From contig JBITNC010000001.1 of NCBI GenBank assembly GCA_050084985.1, positions 8,494,001 to 8,558,000 on the forward strand: a stretch of DNA of 64,000 nt. Direction: 5' to 3'. Position 1 is the first letter of the stretch; each line of letters begins with the position of its first letter. Under the pieces are notes generated by a model. That model saw only the letters and a list, made by a program, of their open reading frames with translations. It was not told the DNA's origin and made no database searches. A program made the position numbers and the translations under genes. This stretch comes from Nageia nagi. Its lineage: Eukaryota; Pinophyta. Positions 20,900-32,974 of the stretch are shown here, piece by piece.

Positions 20900-23500
20900 G
20901 CATGATTACTGAAGCTAGAAGCTATAAATTGCTGTATCTCCAAAGCAAATTTCGAACGAGTATTTATATGACTTTGCAATAATGATAAGATATTTCATAT
21001 TCCTATGCACATGAAAATATAATTGCTGCCATTTTTTTTTCAACAAAAGAAGAATCTTTGTACTGATCATTTACTTGTTTATTTGAGCATAAATTTTTTG
21101 TTTGTTGGTAAATTGTTTTTTATGGGGAATTAATCATAGAATTAAATTCTATGTTTCGGGGTTCTCTTCCGTCGAAGTCATTCGGGAGAGTTGTACTGGT
21201 TTGATCCATGCCAGCTGGTCTAACTACCATCGATTGGATTTAGCATATCCACATGCATGTGAGGAGAGAGTTTTGAAACTGGAACCTCTTTTTTCCCACT
21301 TGAGAGTTTTCAACTTTCCCTTCCCTCAAACTCTCTTAACATGATTAAATTGAACATAAGTTTCACTGCAATATAATGGTCTAACATGCTGTATAGATCA
21401 GTTGGTCTCCAGTGAAGGTTAATATAATTTACCTTTTCCCTTTACTGCAATATAGAAAAGTAGAGGGTAGTTTGTATAGTATTTGAAAAATTCAAGTGAT
21501 CTAGAAAAATTTAATGATAATACTTCTAAGCATTAAAGGAGTTAGTGACATGGTGGATAATGAACCAAAATTTTAAAAAATTGAATTCCTTTATCTTTGG
21601 TGTTTTTTCTAAAAATGCAAATTATTGGCTGAATAATGGCTGACCACTTGCATAGTTAGGCTTTTGTAGTTTTAATTTTAATTTTTTTTTTTTGTGATTG
21701 ATGGCATGCGTTCCTAAATCCTTTTAATCTCTATAACAATATAATTTTATTATATTTTTATATTAATGGGGTAATCACTTGAAGTTATTATTTATTTTGA
21801 AGTTTCAAATCTATATCTTATTTAATGCTGCATTTCAAGTTTATAAATGGAACTTAGTTGATCATTTGTGTAGTGATATGTTTCCTTGAAAGTTTAAATG
21901 ATGGAGTTCACTTGAAGTTTAAGTGTTTTCCGGAGCTCAATAGTTGAATGCTTGCCTGATAACATGTGTTTAGGGAGTCTTGACATTGAAACTCAATAGT
22001 AAAATGTTCATATGGTGACATGACTTATCATTAGTTTAAATGGACCTTCTCCTTCTTTCTAATTATGTGGAGATTATCCGTTATTTGAGTGTAACAAATT
22101 TTCAAGTAAAAATTAAAGGTGGTGTTCAAAAATTATTTTTTACTTGAGCTTTAGGTGTAGAATCTATTTATTATTTTGTTTAATAAATTGTAAGCTAATC
22201 TTATATGACTTACTTATTTTATTAGGTGTCATTTCACACATGTGAGAATGATTTAATTGTAACTTCTTTTGTGAAAAATCTTAAATGGTTTTATATGTCA
22301 CACTCATGCATCATTCTCTAATCTAAAGTTGCAATATTCGAAATGAGAGTTACTTAGGCAACTTCCCTTCTTACCTTTGTATGTGAAGTGCTTCTCTCTC
22401 AATTTTCACTAGGGTTTGCCATCTTCATTAATATCTCAGAGGTTATTTTTTGTTTTTTCTCCATAAAAACTTTGTTGTCTTCTCATTTTGGTGGTGAATG
22501 TTCTTTATTTTTGTACTCCTTGCATCATTTATTACGTCGAGAAATATCCTACAATGACAACCATGGGGGAATGTATGGACCCAAATGTTCAATTGTAAAC
22601 ATTTTTTTAAAATGAAATTAAAAAAAAAAAATATTGATTTAAAAAATTATTATATAAATACTATTGATTGGCTTTATTTTTTTAAATAATTATTGTATAA
22701 ATATACAAATCATGCAAAAAACTTCAATTCAAACAATTCATAAAATAATTTCAAAATATTATAGATTTAGGGTTTCATTGTTGTTCATACAAAATCAAAT
22801 TTCTTCTTTCTTTGAAGAAAGGTACATTTGTTACAAATATTTTTAATATAATATTTATATATTTATTTGCAGTATCTTTATATTTGCTATGAATATCTTT
22901 TAATATTTTTTTGTATATTTAATGCAAATATATGTAATATTAGTATATATCACTATATATTTAATATGAATCTTTGTAGAGATAAATTTTGTAATCTCCT
23001 CTTTTTATAGTTGCTACAAAATTCTTGGTATGTATCCATGCACCTCCTTTATCATGGTTATGGTATAAAATACTAGAATTGTAAAATTGATGAATATTTG
23101 AAATGTAAATGTGTATCCAATCTGTTCAGTTGTACCAATTTCTTTTTTTTTTTTTTGTGTGAAAATTACCAATGGAGTGTCTCAAACAATGTATAAAGTC
23201 TATCAAGTATGTTGTATTGGATGTTATAGATTGCATTTTGGGTCATATTAATTTTCTAATTTAACTTTAAGCCCTCACTTGACTAAAAATATTTATAATG
23301 TTATTACGCAGTGAGTAGATTTATAAAAATATTTTTTAAGATATAGCATTTCAAGATTTCAAAATATAAAAATTAAGTATTAATTTTACTATTTGATATT
23401 TCAAATTTGATTTTTGATATTTTAATTTTAGTGATATGAATTATTAAAATTGAAAATAAGGAATAAGTGATATTTTTAAAGGGTAATTAATTATAATTAG
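20900..23500. other. Long AT-rich interval without recognised genes
   Basis: Frames at 21102-21344, 22388-22615 and 22664-22846 are short and have no recognisable motif. Poly-A and poly-T runs and an A/T-rich composition dominate. I see no retroelement domain, RNA gene or clear repeat. Confidence 0.45.
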
Positions 23501-23504
23501 CTTG

Positions 23505-23507
<3 letters not shown>

Positions 23508-23586
<79 letters not shown>

Positions 23587-23597
23587 GTGTGTGTGTG
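23508..23597. repeat. (AT)n microsatellite ending in (AC)n(GT)n palindrome
   Basis: About 33 AT units (23508-23574) run into six AC units and then five GT units. Positions 23576-23597 form a perfect 22 bp inverted repeat centred on ACGT. The tract is likely to vary in length and could extrude a hairpin. Confidence 0.95.
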
Positions 23598-23599
23598 AA

Positions 23600-24500
23600 G
23601 AAGTATTAATATTAAGGTGCTTATCTCAAAAATAAAAAGATTGATTTAGTGGGAATGGTACCTTCAAATTTTCTTCTTACTTGCCCACAAATTAACCAAT
23701 GGTTTGACTCATGAACTAGCTCAAGAATCAACTTAGGAATCAATTAACGGATATACCCAAGAATCGTTCAATGGCTCGACCCAAGAATTTTCCTTGGAAC
23801 CAACATATGTAGCCATACCTATAGTACATTTTGAGATGAAACCCAACTAATCATCAAATAAGGAATGTTTTTATTATGATGATAAATGTCATCATATATT
23901 TTTTGTTAATGGTATATTCTTTCTCGACTTTACTCATGATATTAGCTTTTTATTTTTTATGATCAATATTTTCAACAAATCACAAACTAAATCAGAAACT
24001 TAATATTAAAAAAAAATACTTTGCTTGGTGGAGAGCTTTTTATTTTGTAAATAATTGCAAAAATACAAAATTTTGATTTTTTGAGGCATACATAGTAATA
24101 TAACCATTTCAGATAATGTTAATTTAATATTACAAATCGTAACTAAAGTAATTAATTTTTTTAGAGTAATGATAATATTAAAAATAAAAGAAAATTGATC
24201 TATTATAAAAACATCATCAACTCAATTTAAATATATATCCTACCTATATAAGATTGCCAATCTTAAAAAGAAACTAATAATTGTAAAATTGAAAACTAAT
24301 TCAAACACCATGAGATAAAAAGAATCCCTATGTGGTGACACAAAGTTTAATTTGACACCTTTTTTGGGATCAAAGTAGTTGTCATATTGTTCAAATGTAT
24401 AATGCATTATTGTAAGGTTTTGTAATATTCTTCTTTGTAAATTCACTAATACTTCAAAAAAATATCTAGTTGACGGTTCTACCCCAAATCTCCTCTCCAC
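23600..24500. other. AT-rich interval without a supported gene
   Basis: A 92-residue reverse-strand frame at 24240-24518 is hydrophobic at its C-terminal end and has no motif I recognise. The part at 23690-23800 repeats a short phrase around CAAGAATC three times. Nothing else stands out. Confidence 0.4.
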
Positions 24501-24970
24501 TCTGTAAACCTGCAGCATCTTGTAGATGGCATTGAACCATAAGCCCTCACGATCAATAGAACAACGCGCGACACCCTGTTAACTGCGCGGCCTCCTACCA
24601 TCAGAACAGCGTATGATATCCTTTCAATAGAACAACACGTGGTTCATTACCTCGCACCCCCTTGCATTTGACCTAATGGCCCATTAAACCACAAGCCCTC
24701 GCGACTGCGACACTTCTCCTCTCACCTCGCGGCTACGCCACTTCGATGCCACTTCTCCTCTTACCTCTTCATCGAATCCAGCCCTTCGCTCAGCTCTCCT
24801 ATGTCGCTGCTCCTCCTTTACGAGGGTTTGGATGCCTCTATACCTCAACACTCACGTCTCCTCTGCTAGGCAGGCCACGCTGCCACCATGTTCTGTCCTC
24901 CCCTCCTGCCTTGCGCCGCTCAAGTCATCCCTTCCTTTTTTATTTCTTGAGTCATCCCTTCGTTTTTTTT
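24501..24970. other. Second GC-raised, CpG-containing island
   Basis: CpG-rich, pyrimidine-rich sequence starts and stops abruptly. It contains internal direct repeats: AACCATAAGCCCTCACGA near 24535 and AACCACAAGCCCTCGCGA near 24687, and AATAGAACAAC at about 24557 and 24627. A 98-residue plus-strand frame (24746-25042) is rich in Pro, Ser and Leu and has no recognisable domain. A recently inserted LTR or a 5' gene fragment would both fit. Confidence 0.45.
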
Positions 24971-26555
24971 TTTTATTATTGCATGCCTACTTTTTGGCAG
25001 GAATGTTGCAAATTAATATTTTTTAAGTCATCATTTACATAGCATTAAATATGCATTCAATGGAGTAAGGGTCTCCATTTTACATTCAATTTTTTAGACT
25101 TGGTAAGTAGTTTATGATGGTTTTCTCCTTGCTTAAAGAAAGTAATTTTTTTTTTTAAAAAGAGGGAAGGAAGGAATCTTATTTTCTATGGCAAATGTTT
25201 TTTAAGACTTAGCTTTATTGAAGGAATATTATTTTATAAAAGCTTTTTAGGATTAATTTTCTTATAAATGCTTACTCCTTAGAATTTTTGAAAATGTTAT
25301 TTAAAGGGGTATTTTTTTAATACCTAAGAAGTAAAGTTTTTAAATTGCAATTGAGATGCTAATGCAAAAGTGACATTTTTTTCAAGATTGAGTACCTTCA
25401 AATTTTACTTAGGTAAAAGTGATTTTTTTTAATGATATAAACATGAAATTTTTTAAATGATAGAAATTACTTTTTAAGATAAACTAGCAATGCTATTTTT
25501 TTAAACCCAAGTATTTATTGAAGGGATCATGCTACCTAAAATTTTAAGGAAAATGGAAGAATTTTATTATGTTTTAATTAAAAATATTAGATTTTTTTAA
25601 TGCATTTATGATGAATGGATTCATGACTATTACTTAGAATATTTTTTAATACCTCTCTAAGTATTTTTGGATAAATTCCTTATGCAAAGTTATGAATGAA
25701 CTTATGCAAAGTATGGAACTATGTAAAGATGTCTTTTAGGGGTTAGTAATAAAACCCATTGGACTTTTAAGTTTCAACTTTATTGATGGATGATGTAACA
25801 TTTTTTTACGCATTTTACTTTATGTTTTGCATATTTTCTTTATTTATTTTTGTAAAAATCGTAAATATTGAAATTGCAACCCTTTAAAATAAACACATCT
25901 ACATGTATATTTCATAACATGACTTGTTTGAGGAGCTAGGAGGTGAGGATAAGGCAAACTAGAGCTTTCAGTTCGATGATCTAAATGGAGAAAATTATGT
26001 ACTTAATTTCTTCTAAGTCCTTTGTTACTTGGATATAACTTCATATAGGTGGACATGCATGTGTGTAGTGATATCACATGTTCGCACATCAATTTTAAAG
26101 ATTATCCTGATAACCTAAGAGGACAACTTGAAACCTGAATTAAAATATAATTTGGTCAATCCAACATACGTCACAACCTTGAAAAATAGTTAGTACCAAT
26201 GTTATGCATAGTGGTGAATGTTCGTCAATAGGTTAATATTAGATTTTTTAATATTAAAATATTTTGAAAAATCAAACCTTGATATTGCACCATTTAGCTC
26301 GAAGTTTTCAAGATAAAAAAAATTATGGGTTGGCTCGTCAATATTTTACAATTTTTTTATAAAGATAAGTGCAAATAGCCACCTATACCTTCTATACTTT
26401 CGCAAGCAATCACCTTGAAAATTAAAAAAAAAAATTTTCTCGATAAAATTATCAATTATACTCTATATATAAAGTTTATGAGATTGGTAAGATATACCAA
26501 CATTTCAAATGTTCAAATTCTCTAAGATGCTTAAGCCTCATTTGTAAGGGATAGT
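24971..26555. other. AT-rich interval without recognised genes
   Basis: No coding frame, RNA gene or element domain is supported. Many short T and A runs are present. Confidence 0.5.
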
Positions 26556-26556
26556 A

Positions 26557-26805
26557 GATGCTCGGTAGTGCTTTATTGAAGATGCTTGCCTGTGTGATAT
26601 TGCATACACTCGATAGTGTGTCATTAAAGATGCTTATCAATGTAGAATTAAAGATGCTCGCTTGTGTGTCCTTGAAGATGCTTATCAGTGTAGAATTGAA
26701 TATGCTCATTTGTGTGAGATTGAAGATGCTCATTTGTGACGTATTAGAGATGCTATTTTGTGCAAAATTGAAGATGCTCATCTATGTAAAATTAGAGATG
26801 ATCGT
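26557..26805. repeat. 24 bp minisatellite, first type
   Basis: About ten units near AAGATGCTCATTTGTGTGAG followed by ATTG repeat with a 24 bp period. Because 24 is a multiple of three, both strands stay open and show 8-residue repeats (LKMLI-type on +, SIFN-type on - at 26476-26781). These frames are by-products of the array, not genes. Confidence 0.85.
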
Positions 26806-27070
26806 TTATGATATTTATGCTAGTGATCATTGCATAAACATAGATGATCGTCTATGCTTTTGTATGATGATTGTCTATGCTTTGTATTAACAATCGTATG
26901 TGCTTTTGTATAGACGATGTCTGTATAAAAGTGCTAACGATCATCATCACAAATACACAGATGATCATTTTTACTTTTTTTACAGATGATCATCTATGCT
27001 TCTATGCAGATGATCATTATGTTTTTATACAGATGACCATCCATACCTTTATGTAGATGATCATCTTGAC
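26806..27070. repeat. 24 bp minisatellite, second type
   Basis: It joins the first array directly and keeps a 23-25 bp period but a different unit, near AGATGATCATCTATGC plus TTTTATAC. Each unit contains the short palindrome GATGATCATC. Roughly ten units are visible, the right-hand ones cleaner than the left-hand ones. Confidence 0.8.
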
Positions 27071-27600
27071 ATTTACTCTAACAATCATTATAAAACTAAA
27101 AAATAATATATATCACCAAAAAATTCTAACCTTAAAAAAATTAATTTCACCACTTACCCTACATGAGTTTCAAATACTTTCGCCATGACTTTGAATCTGT
27201 TTGCCAACATTTAAAAATTTTAATTTTGCCATCGTTTCTTATGCATAATGCTTATTTAAACTCCTCCTTAAGAGAGTATATTACTAACTAAGATGAACTA
27301 GTTAAGGATTGGTAGGACCTGGGCTCCACCTTGCAAGCATCCAAGTGAAGGCCTAATTTTTAGATAAGAAAATAAGCTTCAACTATATCCCTCTCTACAT
27401 CTATAGTACTTGTTGATGGAAATGTTGGATATATGGGATGTATTATAAACCTTTGCACATGTAAGTTTGTTTAACAAGTTAAGCATGTCTTATCATTTAT
27501 AGTTATTTTATTTAAACATGTATGAATGTTCAAATCTAAACATGTAAAGTTGATTAATTGACCTTATGCTTACATTGGTTAACACTTTCATATTCTTGTG
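27071..27600. other. Possible 5' flank or LTR of the copia remnant
   Basis: TGTTGGATATATGGG at 27423 resembles an LTR start, but no second LTR or primer-binding site is clear. No gene is seen. Confidence 0.35.
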
Positions 27601-27606
27601 TAACAA

Positions 27607-29290
27607 ATGGGAGACACTTCTTACCCAAGCACATTCTCAACGATTCCAATTTTGGTATATAGAAACCTCGAATGAAAGTTGAATTGCAGGTAAAAGAAGC
27701 TATGGTAGATAGTTAATGAGAATCTAGTTGCTTCTACATATGAGAAGGCACTTGAGGTGTACAACATAAAGAATGAGTTGGCAACCTCCATGAGTTTCCA
27801 TGCAGTATCAAATGAAGTGTTGCTTATGATTTTTTCATCAATCTCATCAAAGGAAGCTTGGGATAGGCTCAAAGAAATTTACCTAAGATTCAAATTTTCA
27901 AGAAATTCACTATTCTACAAAAATTGCTTCAATCTCTATAAAAGGAAGATAAAAATATTTTCATCTACTTGAATAAAATCATTGACCTTAGGACCCAACT
28001 TGTTGGTTTGGATGCAATTGGATCAATAATGAGTTCATGGTCTTCATCATTCTTCAAATTATTTCTTCAAAGTTTAGTAACTTTGTAATAATAATTAAGA
28101 CTAGGCTTAATGATAAAAAGAAGTCTTCTCTCTCAAAAACCTTTCAAAGCTCCTTTTGAAGCATGAGAAAACTTTTAACAAAAATATGTTGATCTCTTCT
28201 CCAAAAGATAATAATGTTTGCTCTAAAAGCAATCAAAACTCCTTTAAAAAAGAAGTTTAAGCATCAAAAGAAATCCTTTTTTGCTACCTTTATGAAGTTT
28301 GAGAAAAAAGGGTAAAATAAAAATAATAGCTACTACAAGCAAAGAGATGGAAAAAGTAAAGCAATAAACTAAATTCTAAGATAAAATTTGATAAAATTGT
28401 AACTTTTATGGTAGTTATAATTACAAAGAATTTGATTACTATAAAAAAAAAAGAAAAGAAAAGAACAAAGGTAATGAAAATGTAAAGAACTTCAAAGGGA
28501 AGAAGAATATAAAAGCTAGATTTATTGTTGGACTTTACTCCATGACTCACTCCTTCTCATCTGATTAGATTATTGATTTTGGATGCACTAATCACTTTGC
28601 TTTGAAAATAATAAATTTAAAAATTTTCATAATTATAAAAAAGATGCAGTTGTGATAATGATAATTCAATCCTTGAAGTCTAAGCGATTAAGAGTGTGTT
28701 GATTCATGAAAAAGTTCGTAAGAACGTGCTCTATGTACCTAAATTTAGAATGAAATTACTCTCTATAATTCAAATTGCAAGAAAATGGTACTAATTTGAG
28801 TTCAACTCACACTCTTGGTGCATTAAGAAGGGACTTTTTAGTTTAGTGATAGGTTCTGTGAATGATGATCTCTCCATTGTGGATCAAGTTCCAACAAAGA
28901 TGTGTCTTACTACAAATGTTTTTTCTAAAGGCAATCTTTGGCACCAATGTTTAAGATACCTTAACCATAAAAGTATTCAAATCATGAAATATGAAGAACT
29001 TGTATAATGTTTGCCTTCAATTTCACCTTCAAATGGTTTATATAAGAAGTGCATCCTAAGCAAGATGAATAGATAAAGATTTGAAAAAGATAAGAGAATA
29101 AGGGCATCTCAACCTCTTTAGCTTGTGCATTTAGATTTGATGGGTCCATTTTAGACTAAGTCACTTGGAGGAGCATCTTATATCTTGACCTTTTTTTGAT
29201 GACTTTGGGTAGGATGACATTTGGTTATCTACTTGAACACAAAAGGGTAAAAACCCTTTATAGGTTTAAAAATTTCAAAGGGCCTTAGTT
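27607..29290 (+). pseudogene. Ty1/copia polyprotein remnant
   Basis: Pieces appear in copia order on one strand. The gag segment (27607-27970) has ALEVYNIKNELATSM and SSKEAWDRLKEIY, typical of the UBN2-type gag domain. Protease follows near 28565, where IIDFGCTNHFA stands for the usual Asp-Ser-Gly-Cys-Thr-x-His. A pre-integrase zinc segment with LWHQCLRYLNHKSIQIM lies at 28938-28988, then integrase starts with LVHLDLMGPF near 29124 and continues to FKNFKGL near 29270. Reverse transcriptase and RNase H are absent; the copy stops before an LTR-like stretch and the assembly gap. Numerous stops and frameshifts show that it is dead. Copia elements move through an RNA copied into DNA in cytoplasmic particles. 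Confidence 0.75.
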
Positions 29291-29577
29291 GAAAATCAAA
29301 CTAATCCCTTTAAAAATTTTTAAACACCTTATCCTTAAGAAATTTTGGTATAATAATATAGTATTGGTTACTTACTATTTTAGTAAATTTGTAGCTTTGT
29401 GTATGCTAGAATTTAGAGAGTCATTTTTTGAAGAATATGAAGAGTTACATTTTTATCTCAAGGGTTCCCCCCCCCAAGAAAGGGGAAGGGGAAGAAATCA
29501 ATATTTTTTATGTATTAAGGCAAAAATTCTAACCTAATACAATGGGTTTTTGATCTTGTAGTTAAACTAGACAAAAT

Positions 29578-29646
29578 TGGTATCAAAGCTTTGATTTTTT
29601 TCTTTCCTTTTCTCCATGGAAAATGATAAAAAATGGGTTTCCAAAA
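29578..29646 (+). other. Primer-binding site and start of another LTR element
   Basis: TGGTATCAAAGC at 29578-29589 matches the initiator-tRNA primer site used elsewhere in the window. An ATG at 29616 opens a frame beginning MENDKKWVSK, which resembles a copia gag start, but it runs into the gap. An LTR probably lies to the left (about 29300-29577), preceded by the purine run near 29476-29492. Confidence 0.45.
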
Positions 29647-29647
29647 A

Positions 29648-29747
29648 NNNNNNNNNNNNNNNNNNNNNNNNNNNNNNNNNNNNNNNNNNNNNNNNNNNNN
29701 NNNNNNNNNNNNNNNNNNNNNNNNNNNNNNNNNNNNNNNNNNNNNNN
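29648..29747. other. Assembly gap, 100 unknown bases
   Basis: A run of N of the conventional scaffold-gap length. Real size and content are unknown, so features on either side need not be adjacent. Reading frames that appear to cross it are meaningless. Confidence 0.98.
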
Positions 29748-29749
29748 CC

Positions 29750-30435
29750 ACAACATTGTCATCAAATAGGTTTTGTCCCAGATGTTGTAGATGCAAAAAT
29801 ATGGCTTGTTATTAATTTTGATCCTAGAGGAAAACATACTATGTAGGATCTTATTGATTAATTAATAAAGTGAAGTGGAAGAATTAAATATTTTGATTTA
29901 TATTCTTATAGAATACTATATTATGGATGTTATTCAAAAATCCCATATGTACTAGTGTAAGAAACTGCTTCTCCTACTCCATCATTATTAATATAGTTAA
30001 TAGTGTAAGTTTTGATATTGATATATATAACTAAAAAACTAAATTGGAATGTAAGTATAAAAAAAATATTATAATTTTGAGATGATACTAATATATGGGA
30101 TGATAAAGCCAAACATAAGTTGTACCCTTATCTTGAGGGATTTCTCCACTTGATAACTGCCATTTAGGTCCACCTTGCAACTAGAATAAACTTGAATCCT
30201 CAATAATGATGGCATTGCACCCTTAAATATAACAAGTTCTAGTCCTTACAACAACTCTAATATATGCTCATATTGTAGTGGACTTGTTGAGGTTGCAACT
30301 ATGTCCATTAATGACCACATAAAGAGTTAAAATGAAGTAGAAAGGGGTGACAACATAGAATACAATGATGGGATGAATGGAAAAAATAAATTAAGAAAGC
30401 ATGTTACAAACAAGGCTCAAAAAGAGAGTAAAAAT
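29750..30435. other. Decayed sequence between the gap and the DUF3444 fragment
   Basis: A short plus-strand frame continues to about 29846 (CHQIGFVPDVVDAK), possibly transposon-derived. Part of 30200-30435 may be an upstream piece of the DUF3444 gene because its frame contains Lys-rich sequence leading into it, but no motif is certain. Confidence 0.35.
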
Positions 30436-30439
30436 ATGA

Positions 30440-31210
30440 ATACAAAGTTTTAAAAGATTAAGAAGCTAGATTTTGTTCCTTTCAAAGAGTACCCTTCTAT
30501 TAAAATTATTGATCCACATTCTACAGATGTGATGGATGAGATTTTTTTATAATTTTGACCATGATAAAATGGATAATTGCTTTAATAAAAACCAAATTTG
30601 TTCTATATATGATGAAGATAAGGGATTTTCTCTTTATTATGCTCTTATTAATAAAGTTGTATCCTTGCATCCCTTCAACATGTAAATGAGCTAGTTAGAA
30701 AAAATACCATCATAGTGAGAATTTAATTAAGTGGGAAAAGGCTGGATTTTGGAGGCTTATGGAGAATTAATTTGTGGTTGGAAGGAAAATGAGCACTAAA
30801 TTTCTCAATATATTTTCTCATGTTATGAATAGGAAGAAAGTTGAAGCTAGGCTTGTGAAAATATTTCCTAACAAAGATTTTGTTTGGCCTCTTTATAAAG
30901 AATGGAAATCTAATTAGGATGTAATACCCATAGAAAGTTATACATAAGTATAAGGTTGTAGAGGTCATTATGATTTTTAAAGAAACATATGGAGGGAGTG
31001 TTGTTCCTCTTGTTAAGCTTAATGGTTTTAAGATTATGTACCAAAATAAATAGATAGAAGATAATGCAATCAAATGGATCCTAAAGATAGAGTTGCATAG
31101 GTTCTACCATCAAATTCTTTCTCGAATATTATTAGGATATGATTATTGATAATTACCTAAAGGTTTTTGGGATGTGGACCCTGTAAAAACTCCAACATTG
31201 GATTAATCTA
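30440..31210 (+). pseudogene. DnaJ/DUF3444 protein pseudogene
   Basis: The plus strand carries the signature segments of the DUF3444 domain found at the C-terminus of plant DnaJ-like proteins. In order these are IYDEDKGFSLYYALINKVV (about 30606-30662), LIKWEKAGFWRL (from 30728), FLNIFSHVMN (from 30800), VWPLYKEW (from 30883), and, after a frame change near 30945, YKVVEVIMIF, GGSVVPLVKLNGFKI (from 30994), NAIKWI, FYHQILSRIL and LPKGFWDVDP (about 31153-31183). Spacing matches my memory of the family. DUF3444 proteins of this kind are nuclear or cytosolic co-chaperone-like proteins of unclear role. Several stops and at least one frameshift are present, and the N-terminal J domain is not seen, so this is a partial pseudogene. 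Confidence 0.75.
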
Positions 31211-31278
31211 CATACAAAATTAAAATAATAGTGAATTGGGTGCTCTCCATGTCTAGAATGAATGTATGAAATTTAATC

Positions 31279-31655
31279 ACTAACCTTAACACTAACCATT
31301 AACCCCTAAGTACCCTAACCATTACCCTAAACACTAACACTTAAGTACCCTTACCATTACCCAAAATGTAATTAACCCCAACCACTAACCCTAACTGCTA
31401 ACCCTAACTACTAATGTTAACCACTACTAATCCTAACCATTAACCACTAAAATTGAACCACTAACATTAACCTTATTAAGGTATTATTTAATATAATTTA
31501 TTTATATTATATTAATAATATCTTGTTTTATTTTATTAACACCAAACCCCTAACCCTAACCACTAACCATTAACCCTTAACAATTAGCCCTAACCACTAA
31601 CCCTAACCACTAACCCTAACTGCTAAACTTAACCACTACTAACCCTAACCACTAA
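31279..31655. repeat. Degenerate telomere-like CCCTAA repeats
   Basis: Two blocks (31279-31473 and 31537-31655) consist of short units mixing CTAACCCTAAC with CACTAACC and TGCTAACC. The common variant is a 13-14 bp unit, CTAACCCTAACCA, not the pure plant telomere unit CCCTAAA. An A/T-rich spacer of about 60 bp separates the blocks. It is an interstitial array, either an old telomere-derived insertion or a minisatellite that resembles one. Confidence 0.75.
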
Positions 31656-31797
31656 AAGACTTGTAAGGTGGTGTTCTATACCACTTCACCTAAAATAAAT
31701 ATAAAAATAATAAAAGGATTAGCTTAAGGTGGTGTTTGATAACCAAAATAAGCTTGGAGATTTTATTTTATCTTTTACCTTATTTGTAAAGGAATTT

Positions 31798-32080
31798 GCA
31801 TCGAGTAGGGAGTCTATTATAACATCTGGTATAACATCACTTATAGAATCTTAATAGTGTCTTCTATAGAGTCATAATAGCATCTCTTATAGAGTCCATT
31901 TTTGAGTCTTGTATAGAGTCAACATTGCATTGGTTTAGCATCAATTTTATATCTAGTATAGAATCGATTATAGAGTTCATATTATAGTCACACATAGAGT
32001 CGTAAAGCATTATTTTTAGAGTTGGTAATAACATCTCTATGAGGATCATATATAGCATTGAATAGGGCATTAAATAACAT
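31798..32080. repeat. Degenerate minisatellite around TATAGAGTC
   Basis: The phrase TATAGAGTC or close variants recurs at irregular 20-35 bp steps, often after AGCATCTCT or AACATCACT. The 68-residue minus-strand frame (31864-32070, with repeated DSI and DSIM phrases) is a by-product of the array. Confidence 0.6.
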
Positions 32081-32340
32081 TCAAAAATTGCTAAATAAAA
32101 AGTTGGACACCAAATGATGCCAATAGTGTAGGATACAAAAATAATAATAAAAAGTGATGTCCATCATGATGTTATGACCTTGAATTGTAGTAGCATTCCC
32201 ATTTATTAGATGTGAAATGAGAAAAACACCACAAAAATGGGGACATTAAACTATTACTAGGGAAAATGTGGCCCATGGCTAAGATTTCCTTGATTATCTT
32301 CTCATTCTCATCCTTGTATATTTTTGGGTGCGTAATAGAT

Positions 32341-32580
32341 TAGAATGATTGTAGGGTATGTAAGGAATGGTTGTAGTAAGGAAACCATCAAACTATTTGA
32401 ACAAATAGAATACATGGTATTAATCCACATGGTATCACATTTATTAGTATGCTATCTACAAGTAATCATGTAGATTTAGTGAAAGAAGGTTGTTAGTACT
32501 TCAAATGCATGAATGATTATTATTGTATTACACACACAATGGAACTACATTATGCTTGTTATTTAGAAAACAAATTTTTC
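32341..32580 (+). pseudogene. PPR-protein pseudogene fragment
   Basis: A PPR repeat is readable from 32342 (MIVGYVRNGCSKETIKLFEQ), and after a one-base frame change the next part reads GINPHGITFISMLSTSNHV, then LVKEGC and YFKCMNDYYCIT...MELHYAC. This is the order of the last PPR motifs and start of the E region in plant-type PPR proteins, which act in organellar RNA processing. Only about 75 residues are recognisable. Stops and the frameshift show that it is inactive. It is unrelated in detail to the PPR pseudogene at 8.76-9.28 kb, which covers a neighbouring part of the protein. Confidence 0.75.
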
Positions 32581-32974
32581 CCAATATCCAAATATGAGAA
32601 GATAAATTTAAATGCCTTGTTTCAATTTATTCAATATACTATGAAATAATTGCACCTTATATGGAAGACATATTCAAGATCACAATAAAGGTTGTTATAA
32701 GTGATGTAGAGGCCATGTATTTGTAGGTTATTGAATATTAGATATTAATTTATGATTAAGAGATATCAATTCAAGAAGAGTATGGTAGGGAATTTATCAT
32801 ATATTCTGATATTTTCCACTTCTATTTTATAAAGAAAGCATTATCCATGCTTTCAGAGCTTGAAATTTATTAATGGTAGAAGGAAGTTTCATGGAATTTA
32901 TCAAAATCTAGTGATTATCCCTATTAATATTTAACCCTATTATTGGAGTATTATTATATAGTATAAAATATTCT

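Noticed and set aside
24746-25042. 98-residue Pro/Ser/Leu-rich frame as a gene
   Set aside because: No motif, an overlapping second frame is open too, and the base composition alone can explain it.
26476-26890. Open frames of 101 and 110 residues on opposite strands
   Set aside because: Both are by-products of a 24 bp repeat, which keeps frame by being a multiple of three.
29515-29846. Frames crossing the run of N
   Set aside because: Translation through unknown bases has no meaning; only the short sequence before the gap was used.
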